Below are positions 27,940 to 40,468 of a stretch of 64,000 bases of DNA, in pieces. The position numbers and the translations under genes are program-made. The DNA is taken from the NCBI GenBank assembly GCA_019843655.1, contig JACDQD010000003.1, forward strand, positions 3,908,925 through 3,972,924. Reading direction: 5' to 3'. The notes under the pieces were generated by a model. The model was not told the DNA's origin and did no database searches. It worked only from the letters and a program-made list of their open reading frames with translations. The DNA comes from Lethocerus indicus (lineage: Eukaryota > Arthropoda > Insecta > Hemiptera > Belostomatidae). Position 1 is the first letter of the stretch, and each line of letters begins with the position of its first letter.

Positions 27940-30323
27940 AACCATCTTGTTGATGGAGATTATTGAAAGTTCCTGTTTGTGTATTCTGTGCAAATAAGTA
28001 TCATTACATGTGAGCCTTATGTATAAAATAAATTATTTTGGTTTGCAAATTGGCAATGGTTTGTATATACTATATATGGTGTTAACAAAAATGTGAATCA
28101 TTTACACCTGCTCGATACCGATGCATCATCCTGTCACTACTTTATTGTTACAGGAATAATGAACAGCAATATGGTACAGAAGACTTGTTTCTTTACTAAT
28201 GAAGCACTGAAATCGATTTCTAAAACAATTATGTATTAGCTTTCTTACTTAATGCAGACATATTTTTAGATTTGCCGCTAATATTTAGCATTATATTTTG
28301 ATTTAAACAGACATGTCAGTACAAATTTATGTTTCGACCTGATGATTTAGCTAAACAATATCGGCTGTTTTTCCATGATAAACATTAGCGTACAAAATCA
28401 CCAACATACAGGAAAAAAATTTCACTTTGAAAAGATATATTTAATCCAATAGATTAGAACTGCCACATACTATTGAGGACATTAATGAACTGAAACCATT
28501 CGGACATTGCACACACATTGTCTTCAGACCTCATAAGTACCTTAATCAAAAATTAAGTTCATAATATTTATTTTTATTGGAAAATAATTAAAAAAGTTAC
28601 AATAACATTTAAAAGAGTGGACAATTATGCGCATAGTCAACCCTATGGCAATTCATTAATTTCTTAGACAAATGCTTTCATTTAGTTTTGATACCTAAAA
28701 AATAGGAAGATTCCACAACTTAATTTAAGTTACTAAAAATGAATGCATAATTATGTCATATGATTATGAGCATAAACAGAAAACAAATAAAAATAGAGAA
28801 AAAATAATATACCACATTAAATTACATAACATTTATTCAGTTTATTTAAAGTTAACTATTAATACATTAATTTTTTACAATAAAAGCGCATTAATAATAT
28901 GATTATACAGTAAAAATGAAATATAATTTGTAGAAAACAATAAAAGAGTAAAAAATAAATATGTACGGATCTTAAACCATCATTTATTTTTACAAAACAC
29001 TTATATGAAAAACGTTAATATGAATAAGAGTCTTCATACAACATACTTTACTTACACTTATTACATATATCCTGGCACATTGTTAATGTTAAGGTATGGT
29101 CACAAGTTTCCTTGTTCTCGATTACCTGCACAAACGTTTTTGAGGCATATTTTTTGATATCATTCCTCTTTCCATTATTTCTTAATTTGCCTCAGCATGA
29201 AAAATTAAATAATCTGAATATTAATACTGCATTTTATTATTGAATGTAATTATTTTTGTTTATTTACCTCACAAAACAATGGGCACAGAGACACAGTGCA
29301 AGTCCCAAAATGTTATAAATTCTCTTTTATAACTATCATTACATAAATATATTATCACAGCAAATTTTAAAATTTTAATTGTCATTTTTTACAGACTGGT
29401 CAACTCTAAGTTTAATTAATCTGTAATAAATCGATCAGATCCTTGTGTAAAATTGTATATATACAGAGACTGTATCGAAATAGTATACTTAGGGTAAATT
29501 ACAATTGGGCAAAATTATATCAAAATTTTTTTGGACAAAAATGACCACTCTTTATAATAGCACAGATAAATTTTTATTACTTTATACTTGTAAAATTTTG
29601 TATAAAGTCATTCCCCTTACGACAATTTACATTTCTAGAAGATTATTGAACAATTCGCAATCCTATGACTTTTAATGTTAATAATTTACACAATCAGATC
29701 ATAATTACAATTTTGTCCCTGTGCTCAAAATCAATATACCCACATACGTTTAGTTGCTAAGAAAAGGAATTAATATTGCTAATGGTAACTAACAAAATAC
29801 AACCACATTTAACAATTTGATAGAAGAAATAATTATGTCATTTTAACAATTGAATGTTAATCAGTGCAGCAGTCAGTTAAAATAATTTACCTTCCTTATA
29901 TTTATCTTTAACATAATTCATTTAGGCATGTATCATGACAAACATTCAGATTTTACGCTTAAATAAGAAAAAATTAACCTTTTACACAGGTGGTTCAATT
30001 GTTACCAAATTTGGAAAAGTATTTTAACTTTTATGATTTTTCCAAGTTCAAACAAATTTAAATTATACTATTAATGCAAACTTAATTTATATTATCAAAA
30101 AAAAAAATAAAAATTAGTTATCACTTGCAAAAATAAAAATGAAATGTTTTTTATACAGGTCCTGTAAAAACTATCATTAAAAATTTATACATGTTAGTAA
30201 ATAAAAGTGATGCCCCAGAAATGAGTCTAACAGTGCTTTGTATTAATACGTATATATATATATATACACACACAATGCTGAATCTCAATGCAGATATGAT
30301 GTACAGAAGCAGCATTTTTAATC
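27940..30323. other. Convergent spacer: RHBDD1 3'UTR and RNF13-like 3'UTR
   Basis: No exon was recognised. RHBDD1 probably ends shortly after AATAAA at 28027. The rest is very AT-rich and may include the 3'UTR of the long RNF13-like transcript. A TATA/CA repeat occurs at about 30250-30275. Confidence 0.45.
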
Positions 30324-31674
30324 CTGAAAAGTAACATCATTATTTTTCATTGTCAAATAAATGATAATTTAGAAGCTTGTTTTTAAATGTAAATACAAAT
30401 AATGCTTACATTTTATGAAATTTGAATCACCGTCATTTCTATCACCGTTCACTTCTTCTCGACTTCCTATTAAAACATTTCTTGATGGAGACCTTCGGTA
30501 CTCTTCATCTTCTTCTGTATAATAATATATAATTATAAATATTGAAATTTCTCAATTTATTCAATTTTATACTTAATTTTAATTTGTACTATTAGCTGTT
30601 TTTTCACATAATTTTTCCTTGGCATTTATAAAACATAATTGACATCAAGAGGCCATTATGCTTGATCACAAGTGAACTTAACCTAAGAACAGGTCATATA
30701 CCCGTAGATAGCAAATAGCTATCTTTGATGATCTCAGCAAAAGATGCCAGGTACATCTACACTAAATGAAATTGTGTGAATGATGTTCGCATACTTGTTT
30801 TTAGAAATCTCTTAATCATGAAGAGGAAAATGATTCACACAAAATTCAGAGATTTTCATTTCTAATACTTTCTGAGTTTTCTTTAAAAAAAAAAATAATA
30901 CCAGAATACAAAAGATGTGCTTTTATCTTAATTCACCAATAAATGTCTACACCTTTCAAAAAGAAGATAGCTTGTTTTCCAAGCGTAAAATTCTTGTAAC
31001 TATGGAGTTAATTGTAGGTGTGCATTGTGATTTATTAGGATTGATGACGTACAATGTCCATATTTTGGGTGTTTAGGCTAAGTTAGGTTAAATCATGCTT
31101 AATGCACTTAGTATGTGATTTCTCATCATATGTAAAAAATAAATAATGCTACATCATTAGTTACAACATAAGATACTACACCATTGGCTCCCTATGTCAA
31201 TACTTCATGAGACATTAGTGCTGCTGATCACATAGTATTAATTATTCTTTCATATTTACTAATTATATATAATGATTATGTAATTGACATTTAATGATTA
31301 AATTAAGCCAGTTCTAACTGGCCAATCTAGGCAAATTCACGGATTTCTACTGTGATGAATGCAGATAAATAGATTGTTCTATCATATTGATTAAATATAT
31401 AATTATATAAAAATTAATTTGAATCAATAATACCATTATTCTCTATAGCATTAACAGAGTTATCGACAAAACGTGGATGATTTGTATCGACAACTGATGG
31501 GAAAATTAAAGAATATGACTCCACACTGGAAGTATCAGAGCTTTCATCATCAGTCAATAATCTCGAAGTAGTAGGAATCAGATCTGGATATGGATTCACA
31601 TCTGGCCAAATTTCATTCTCCATTGAAGCGACTATGAAAGGGTTCCTCAGAAAAGCTATTAAAACTGGGTTTTC
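30322..31674 (-). CDS. Alternative C-terminus of the RNF13-like ligase
   Basis: Exon 31414-31674 can also be cut at 31434 (AATG followed by GTATTATT) and spliced to an open exon at 30410-30514 with good acceptor (TATACAG) and donor (GTAAGC). That exon reads EEDEEYRRSPSRNVLIGS, then REEVNGDRNDGDSNFIK. It ends with a lone T; the next exon (from 30323, acceptor TTTTCAG) begins GA, so a TGA stop forms at the junction. The resulting protein would have 430 residues. The charged, stop-free exon looks coding. Which form predominates cannot be told. Confidence 0.55.
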
Positions 31675-34600
31675 CTGAAAAATTTTAGGCATTATATATA
31701 TTTAACAAAAATTGGTAGATATTTGTAAAAAACCACACAAAGTAACAATACACTACTATATATATGTAAATATTCTTTATGGTTTATGTAAGAATATACA
31801 GACTTTTAATCCAGAGAGAAGTTCTTATATAAACCAGAATATACATATTTGGTATGATGAAAGACAATTTATTTCCTGGACTGCATGCACAGAAAAATTC
31901 ACAAAATTCAATTTGAATGAATCTAATTTGGGTATTGAAGTGTCACACCTAACATGTCATAAATATGTAACTAGATACATGCAATTTTTCTTGAAATGTC
32001 TATATCTTTAATTGTTTATCTAGTCTATAAGTTTAATATATAATACATGTAAAGAAAATAAAACCAATGGTCAGAGTAATAATAATTACAACTTTAGAAA
32101 GTTCAACAGAATTATTTTTATGGTATTCTAAAGAAAAAATGGACACTTAATATTAAGTATTACATAGGTAGTAGGTGTGAAATAAGAGTCTGTAATCTTT
32201 GATTTGATAGTTAGTTCTTTTGCTATACCCAGCAAGCGGAGGCAGATCACAATAATCATGGTCTCCCAAACCCTCAGTTCCTACCAAACAGGTACCCTAA
32301 AATAGGAGTCTGAACTACAGTAGACTCCCAATTAACAAGGTGGTTCTTTCAGGCCCTAATCCACGCCAGATCAACAAATGGTCAATTAATCCAAAAACAT
32401 GGATTTACAGGGTTGTGAATTGAACACAAAAAATTATAAATGCTATAACTTCATTTATTTAATATTTACACTTACATAAAAAATCAGTAATATTCATCTG
32501 TCTTTTTGATTTAAATTAATGTTTTAAAGAAAAATCAATCCTTTGCTTTCCTTATCAATTGTAGCTGAATTGTGTTAGGTGATAACGATCCAGACAGTAC
32601 AGTTAGTAAATTTTTACTTGTTCTGTCAATAAAAACAAAATCATATTCCACCTGTAGATCCCATACCTCAAAGAATTTAATAAACAGTTTATTGAGAAAT
32701 TTACACAAAGCTTAATCAATTGTTAATTGTCAATGATATTACAAATTTATAAAACTGACAGAAATGATGGGATTGTATAGTGGCTTGTATTCATTCTTTT
32801 AATCTTCTTTAATGTTTTCCTGCTGACCAAAGAATGATGTTGGCAGAAAAGCTGGGTAAGAGGGAGTCTACTGCTATGGCTTTAATTGTTTTCTTTTCAA
32901 ATTAAACAATCTTCAAATAGCTTAAAACACTCAAATATTTACTTCGATGGTATTAAAAGTGCCCCCGCCTTGAGTCGGTTGGGTGGAATGTAATAGAGGA
33001 GTGTTGTCGTCCTCCTCACTGTCCGAATCTGAATCAGTACCAACGCTAGTTTCACAATCTGCGAAAACCTTCCGTTTACACATTGGACACACTCGCCTAC
33101 TTCTTGTCAACCATGGATCAATGCAATTGCAATGGTATGCTACACAAAAATTACACATCCTTTAGTCTAATAAACGTAATCGGATAAAAACACTATGTAT
33201 ATAAGGTACAAGCTACCCCTGTGGAGTAGTTCGAGAATTAGCATCCACATATCATGCTTCAGGTTTTTAATATTTCCACTTTTTACATCACTTTATTATT
33301 TTTTCTTTTCCAGTCTTCAGTGAATTAGTAGTGGAGGTACTGTTATCCAATATAACGATATTTTGTTACTACTGAATTTTTTAATAGTAAATGTTTAATA
33401 ATATGATCTATCGATAGATATTGTAAGAATCTGTATTAATTTACCATGAGAACAAGGTAGTATTCGAAGTTTCTCGCCTTCCACAAAGTCTTCTAAACAA
33501 ACTGCACATGTTTCATATGGATCACCTCTTCGGTAAAGTGCAGTGGGTATTTTCTGTAATGAAGAATTTGGCAACCTATGCCTCTGAGCTCTTCTACGTT
33601 CTTTGATACACTTACATATCTGAAACAAAGGTTAAATTAATTACATATTTTTAACTAATTAATGAAATTGATTTATATACATCTTTTTTTAAATTAGTCT
33701 TTCGACATAATTTACATAACAATTACTTTTGTCTATAAAACTTACTACAATAAGATAATAAACTATATGCAAATAAACTAACCATACTAACCATGAATCC
33801 AACCATGGCTGCTGAACATAACCCAACCACAATTATAAAAGGCAACAACAAATGGACATTAATGTCAAATGGTGAATCATCATCGACTATAATATAATAA
33901 CTGAAAAAATTACATCCCAATTAATTTATTCTTTAAATTAATCACAACATATGAGAAGATATGTACATTTGCTTTATTATATATAACATTTTATATATGT
34001 AAACACATAAAATGTGTATATGGACAAAACCAAAACAAACTGACCCCTTAGTATATAGGTACTCTTCTTTTAATATCAATCCAGCAGGGGCACTTATAAA
34101 TACTGAGGGTATATAAATTCCACTGGGGTTATCCGCATTCATCCGTACTACAGAAATAAACAAAACAAAATCATATTTCATTTGGATTATTAAGATAACA
34201 ATAAATAATATTTATTCAATAAAAGGAAAAAAAGCAATTCATAGTTATATAAATTACTTTATCATGCTGCCTTGAATTAAGTACTAGGCTATGCCAGACC
34301 TCTATTTCAGAATTTCCTGTCAATTACTTCTTATTTAAGGGAAATTATTCCCTTTCAATTCATAGCTGAAAGGAAATTCTACAGTAGATGGCGATAAAGC
34401 TCCAACATAGCTTAGTTGATAGAGTGACACTGCTTAAACACATCAAAAACATGGTTTGATTCCCTCAATTGGAAATTTTAATTTATTTAAAGAGAGAAGA
34501 GTTCATTAAAACGAGTGTATTTATTAGAATAAAATTATTATATACTCACCAATTTCACTAGAGTTGACATTGTGGACTATAGCAATATCATAGGATGCAT

Positions 34601-35640
34601 TTTGGGCATTCCGTACTTTTGTTGCATATGGACAATCAAAATTTCGAATCAATACTGCCCATCGTCCAGTAAAATTAGTGATGTTCATTGGTGGGGGAGA
34701 TATAGAAGAACAAGCATTTGCCGGATTTGAATATACAAGAAATGCCTGAAAAAGGTGATAGAAATATCAATTATTATTGATACCAACCATGAATATACCA
34801 TCCATGTATTTTGTTTCATTTCATTTAATCAGTTTTCGGGAAGAAAGGTTTTGACTCTTCACCATTATTAATATCAATCTCTTAGTAATATAATGATTTA
34901 CTTATGCAAGTTGATTGCCATTGAAACATCCTTCAGTACTATCAGCACACTTTTTCACAATCATTCATTGAAACAATCAGCATTCTCCTCAATCTTGTAA
35001 ATGGTAATGTAATAATAACCCTATAGTAACAGTGTTGTGTTGGGAATTTTGTGTTGTTTAAGACTCCCTGTTCGGGAATCTTTTCTTCCTCTAGTTGGCA
35101 AAATTAATTTGCACACTAAAGGTTTGTTGAATGGATCTATATTCCTATGGATCCAACACATGTTGGTTGCTGATGAATCATCCTAATAAATGCTAATGAA
35201 ATGATTATCACAGTGTGGTGACAGTACCATGATGCTTCAGCAGCAGTTGAAGTTTAAATACATCACAATGTTACTAGTATAATACTATTGATGATGGTTA
35301 ATAGATAGCTGAAACTGGTTTAGCTTAGGAGCAAATAGGTAAGTACTGACAGAAAATTGCATAAGTGATGACACAATTACATATTTCATAAGCAAAAAAC
35401 CATCATTACAAAAGGTTAAACTGGAACAATTGAAAATTGATACAAAAATGAATATGAATAAAGGCTTGTAAAATTCGTTCTTACCCTTATACCTTCAACT
35501 GGTATATCTTCACCGAATGTTGATGAGAGATCCCGAAATTCAATGTCAATTTGCCTGTGTGATTTCTGTGAATATATCATTACATCTGCTGTGGCCAGTG
35601 TAAACAAGTATAATATTGTTGCATGTGTAAATTCCTGCAT
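31414..35640 (-). CDS. PA-TM-RING E3 ubiquitin ligase (RNF13/godzilla type)
   Basis: These ligases sit in endosomal/lysosomal membranes, with a lumenal protease-associated (PA) domain and a cytosolic RING-H2 that transfers ubiquitin. Coding exons 35485-35640, 34550-34745, 34045-34147, 33783-33900 (or 33792-33900), 33445-33619, 32943-33139 and 31414-31674 join in phase to 401 residues. A hydrophobic N-terminus (ATILYLFTLATADV) is a likely signal peptide. PA-domain segments include ISPPPMNITNFTGRWAVLIR and IYIPSVFISAPAG. The membrane helix is HLLLPFIIVVGLCSAAMVGF at about 167-189. RING-H2 ligands are Cys229, Cys232, Cys247, His249, His252, Cys255, Cys267 and Cys270 (ILPCSHAYHCNCIDPWLT, CPMC). 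An acidic stretch with NTPLL follows, as in RNF13. An alternative C-terminus is annotated separately. Start Met follows an acceptor 6 bases upstream. Confidence 0.92.
32318..32873. mobile_element. Pogo/Tigger-like non-autonomous element
   Basis: Begins CAGTAGACTCCCAATTAACA and ends GGGAGTCTACTG, giving 12-bp terminal inverted repeats. CAGTRGACYC ends followed by an ATTAA-rich segment are typical of the pogo/Tigger branch of Tc1-mariner. TA precedes the left end; the right end is followed by CTA, an approximate TA duplication. No transposase frame is visible in the 556 bp. It lies in the last long intron of the RNF13-like gene. Confidence 0.65.
34398..34475 (+). repeat. tRNA-derived SINE-like sequence
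   Basis: TAGCTTAGTTGATAGAG (34408-34424) is a good A box and GGTTTGATTCCC (34453-34464) a good B box, at tRNA-like spacing. The flanks do not form an acceptor stem, so this is a SINE or tRNA-like fossil, not a tRNA gene. It lies in an intron of the RNF13-like gene. Confidence 0.55.
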
Positions 35641-36156
35641 TTTTGCTGAAATATAAACTTTCAAAATTAATTTACTGAAATGGAACAGAGTATACTTTTT
35701 TCTTATTTGAAATAAGATTTAGTTTCTGAATTGGAATATTTTCACTTTAAATTTGTGAATAATGGAAAGTATACCAGCAATTAGGATCGACACATAACCT
35801 TTTGAAATATGATTTTCCACAAATTGATTATTTCAATATCAAAATATGTATTATAAAATTTATTTGGGATATTTATACATTAAGCTGATTCAAGTGGCAG
35901 TGTAAAATTAATAAACATGCCTGTTATTTCATTATTAGCTTTTAAATACATTTGCTTATTATTACATTGCATTATCAACTTTGTATTAGTAAAAAAAGAA
36001 AAATTTTTAATTTAGTTCTTAGAAAGAAACATTTAATATTATATATGTTACAATCAGCTGTTTGTTTGTACTTTATATTGAAATAATACAGGTAAATTTG
36101 TCCTTGTAAATTAGTTTAACATTAATTAAATAAGTAATTCATTGAAATAAACTTAC

Positions 36157-36289
36157 AAAAAGATCCAAACGACTTGTGTTTAAGATCACTATATAATGGT
36201 CCCCAGAAGGTGAAATACTTCAAAGAAAATCTTTAACTCCTTAGAGGACCAATTGTGGTCCTGTTTTTTCAAAATTATCATAACACGGC
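36157..36289 (-). other. Likely 5'UTR exon of the RNF13-like gene
   Basis: A minus-strand block bounded by acceptor TTTTATTCCAG and donor GTAAGTTTATT, directly upstream of the acceptor that starts the first coding exon (35646). It contains an imperfect palindrome, GGACCACAATTGGTCC, that could fold in the mRNA, and a short upstream reading frame beginning MIILKKQDHN. Confidence 0.5.
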
Positions 36290-38192
36290 CTGGAATAAAA
36301 TAAAAATAAATAATTAAACAAAGTTGGTGACAGGTCAAGTATATAAGTTGCACCATTTTATCTAATCTCAATGTACAATGTTATCTAAATATCAAACCCC
36401 CCTCTCAGTTAGTGCTCAATGACTACAAATGTGAAGTGTTCATGCATTTGTTAAAGCCGTTTTTAATAAAGGGTAAAAAATAAAGGAAATTAATTAAAAC
36501 TATAAGACACCAACTGGTAAATCTGAGTTTGAAACTATGGGCCTTAGAAATGAACGAGTGGCCACAAAAGAGATTATTAAGAGGTGTTATTACACTTATC
36601 TTTAACATAAATGTAATACCATTATGACCACTTAATAAAATGTTTCCTACAATGTCTCATGAATAAATCAAATTATGATGAAATTGATTCTTACTTGATA
36701 CTGTTAATTCGACTAAAAATAGTAATGTATAATTTCTTGAATATTAATTATTTTGCCATTATGATCGATGTTTAAATGATCATATTTTGTGTTATTTAGA
36801 AGTAGAATGGCTCAGTCATAAATACATCTTATCTTATTTTGCTAATCTGCTTCTAAATATCATAAACTGAAAAACAGTATTGTAAAGGAAAAGAAAAGAG
36901 AAACTAATTTTATTTCTCATTATTCTCACTTAATGTGTGCGCTTCTCTATATAATTAATGAATTAATCATAGATTAACTATGTCTTAATTCCTTCATTCA
37001 AAATTATATTTATTATTACTGAAAACAATATATCAATTCCTTAATGTAACAGAAAATATAGGAAGACATGAATAGGCTGAGATTTCAACTTTTCCATGAA
37101 ACCCTATAAGAACAATGCTGAAAACAGCCTCAGTAGATTTCTATTGCACAAGAACTACATTTTACACAAACATTTATTCTATTTAAATATGGTTAATTAA
37201 ACACACACACACAGATGTATATATCTTTTTAAATTGGGGTGCCTCCATTCTACTGTTTTTGCTTTTAATTTTAATTAGTAAAATAAAACTTGAGAATTCC
37301 TTTAATAGTACATAAAAAATCAATCAACAAGACCATCTTAAGACTCATTCCATCCCTGAAACTTTTAAAACTTTGAATGCAAAGAGAGGGAATAATATCT
37401 GCTTTGCATGTTTGGCGGACAAAAAACATACATGTAATTTATACAATAAATATGCAATTATACCAACAAAATATATGCCATAAGACTATCAATACGCATT
37501 TAATAAGTGCTGTAAAAGTTAAGTATTAAAGTAAGAGCTTATAACTAAACTAAATAAAAAAAATGTTTTTGAATGATGTAAGTTTATAAACATATAATTA
37601 TATTGCATGTTATAGCCACAGAAATATCTCAAAAATTCAATAAAATCCGGAAGTATATTTTTAATTTAAAAAATTAGATTCATCCTAAAGGTATATTATA
37701 AATGTTTCACAAAATTTAGATCTTCCTCAGAAGAGAGGTTCATACACTAACAATTATTTATTACTGAAATATATTTATTATTGTGAAAAATGCTACTGCC
37801 AGCTGTCATAAGAATGATTGTGTATCAATTCACCAATCATGAAAAGAATGACCTAACTAAAATACAATTGAATGTGACACTAATACTATATTAACAATTT
37901 TATATTACATTACAACTGTTATTTGATTATTAAACTAAAAGCTACAATGAGAAAAATATTAAACATTTGATCATATAAGAGTTGTTTATACAATATAAAA
38001 GGAATATTTAGGATTGTCAAGGTCATGATAATGGCCTACCCTTAATCAGATATGCAAGTATGTATACTCAAAATGGTTCCACATTATTTATAAACATCTA
38101 AATTTATATAAATATTGATGATTCTTATTGCTAGTAAATTGAATACATTTCGCAATTATGCTTATTTTGTATATTATTCCCATATTTGTTAC

Positions 38193-38194
<2 letters not shown>

Positions 38195-38246
<52 letters not shown>
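38195..38246. repeat. (TA)n microsatellite
   Basis: About 50 bp of TA near the 5' end of the RNF13-like gene. A (TG)n run follows at about 38440-38457. Confidence 0.95.
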
Positions 38247-38247
<1 letters not shown>

Positions 38248-38300
38248 TTATCATAATAGTCTTAATCAAATAATGAAGGAATATAATAAAGGGTACTTAC

Positions 38301-38361
38301 TACACCCAGAGCCGGAGGTAAAAAGGGTATGAGCTTCTCCACTCAGTTCCCTATATCCTCA
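38301..38361 (-). other. Candidate first or second 5'UTR exon, RNF13-like gene
   Basis: A minus-strand block with strong donor (GTAAGTACCC) and acceptor (TTGTTGCCAG), less AT-rich than its surroundings. The position suits a 5'UTR exon of the RNF13-like gene. Part of it (CCTTTTTACCTCCGGCT) resembles a sequence at about 20580-20600, so a repeat origin is possible. Confidence 0.35.
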
Positions 38362-40468
38362 CTGGCAACAAAGAACAGCAAAGTATATGAGGATATTTAA
38401 CAAACAAATCCTCTATGTGGGTCCTATGGCACATTACTGGTGTGTGTGTGTGTGTGTATCACAAAGCAAATATTAAACAAAATAATTGCATAAGATTATA
38501 ATGTAAATAAAAACAAAAAGTAAGTATCTAAGTTACCTAAAGGCATGGTCATTTTGACTATTGAAGGAGTATCCATTATATAAACTAAATTAACACTAAT
38601 TACCTGAAAAATACATAACTTCCTAGAAATAATTACAATAAACTTATACGTTCTTAAAGAAAATTGAAATGGCTGTAATGATGAATTAACATATTAAGGA
38701 CTGCAATTTTTATACATTTTATATATATGTAATATAAACGTAGTTCAAAATGGAACAATGGCATAGCAAAACATAAATTTCAGCTTTTATCTCTTGATTG
38801 GTAATATTTTCAATACAAGGCAATAGAAAGAAAAAAACGATTAACACAAACAGTAATCAGATAGCTGATAGATAGTAGTCTAGCTTCCTTGTGCAATCAG
38901 GGAATGTGAATAATTATTAATTTTCGGTTCATAAAATTATCTGATGTTAGAAAATATGTATCAAGAATGTTATTTAATTTTTGCACAAACAAATAAACAT
39001 TTTTTTAAGCATGATCTCAAGAGTAAAACATTACCAATCCTGAAATGTAATATGACATTTATAAAACCTAGTAATTATTGGATAATTCCAATGTTCACTT
39101 TAATATTGGCTCATAACAGATGGCAAGAAACACGGTTTTCACTTTTTTCCCAATTGTTTGATGACTTCAAACATTTACTTTTAATTTCCCGCATGGCAAT
39201 CTACATCATATTTTTCAGTTATACAAGAAACTGGCATTACTAAACCAGTACCAATTATAAATAGTAAACTAAAACTAAATACATAAACCAAAATACTAGC
39301 AAAACTATGCAGTTTAACCAAAAAACACACCACCCACAAATTTTAACAAAGAGCAGTTAAGTTATTAAATAAACCACTGACAAACGTTTTGACCATTCTT
39401 AAAGATTAAACAACATCATACCTGCCTCTTGAAAATAATCAACATTATTCGACTACAGGTACGGAGGCAGAAAATAAAGTTAGATAAGTATTATGATGAT
39501 GTAGGAATACACTGCTGAATGTATCCAACAATAAATTAGGGTGTAACACTTGGTCATATTTCACAAAATAATTTCTAACTGCATTTAACAAATACAAATG
39601 TAAAAAAATAAATCAATACATGAAAGAATTTTAAGGGTTTTAAGGAAAAACACTTACATTACAAAACTAAAAACATTACCCCTGCATTTCAAATCGGCAT
39701 TTCAGTTTCATTGGGTAGAATAAACACGGAATTTCTGTACAACAGTGGTAAAAAATGATATACGTATCAATTTTAGATAAGAAAAAATGAATAGGTCAGA
39801 AAATTGCATTCGGACGGTGAGATCGAGTGAACCGCTTTATGTAATGGCACTAATTGTAAAATCAACTGAATACTTACTACGCGTAAGAAATACACTAAGC
39901 CGCCACTTCTATTTGTCAAAAAACTACATTGAATTACAGCTGTCTTCTACTAAAGATAAGAACGACCACCATTGGCAAAAACCAATCTTGGCTAGTCAGT
40001 AGAGCCAACCTCAGATCAATTTATTTGTATTTTGAATCCGCAAAATTCTTATATAAATTTGAAATTAAAGTAATAAATAAGACGAAATCTTAAATTTAAA
40101 TCCTATATGTTCGAATAAACCAGTTGTCGTTAGTTAAAACATTTATAGTAGTTTTGACTACGAGATCAATAAGTGTAATTGCAATTTAGATGATAATGTC
40201 TATTGCATATCTACAAATTATTTTCATCGATTATAACAAATTTAAAACAAGATTTAAAAGGCATTTAATCGTCTACGATGGAATTGTCAAATATAATTGT
40301 CAAATGAAACAGTCGGTATCTACTGTGTTCATGTAAGCTCTCTGTAGGTTACGTCCATGCACGAGTATATACGTGCGGACCGTGGTCTATACTTATTACG
40401 GTCCTGTTGATTGTTATTGTCTGATTTATTACATTTTTAGTTGGTTAATTCATCATAAATTTAGCAAA
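38362..40468. other. Divergent promoter region, RNF13-like gene and pescadillo
   Basis: No coding exon was seen. The two genes point away from each other, so promoters for both should lie here. The last 150 bp before the pescadillo ATG are richer in CpG (around ACGTGCGGACCGTGG near 40370). Confidence 0.45.

Noticed and set aside
34398..34475. A functional tRNA gene
   Set aside because: A and B boxes are good, but the 5' and 3' flanks do not pair as an acceptor stem and no proper anticodon arm was found.
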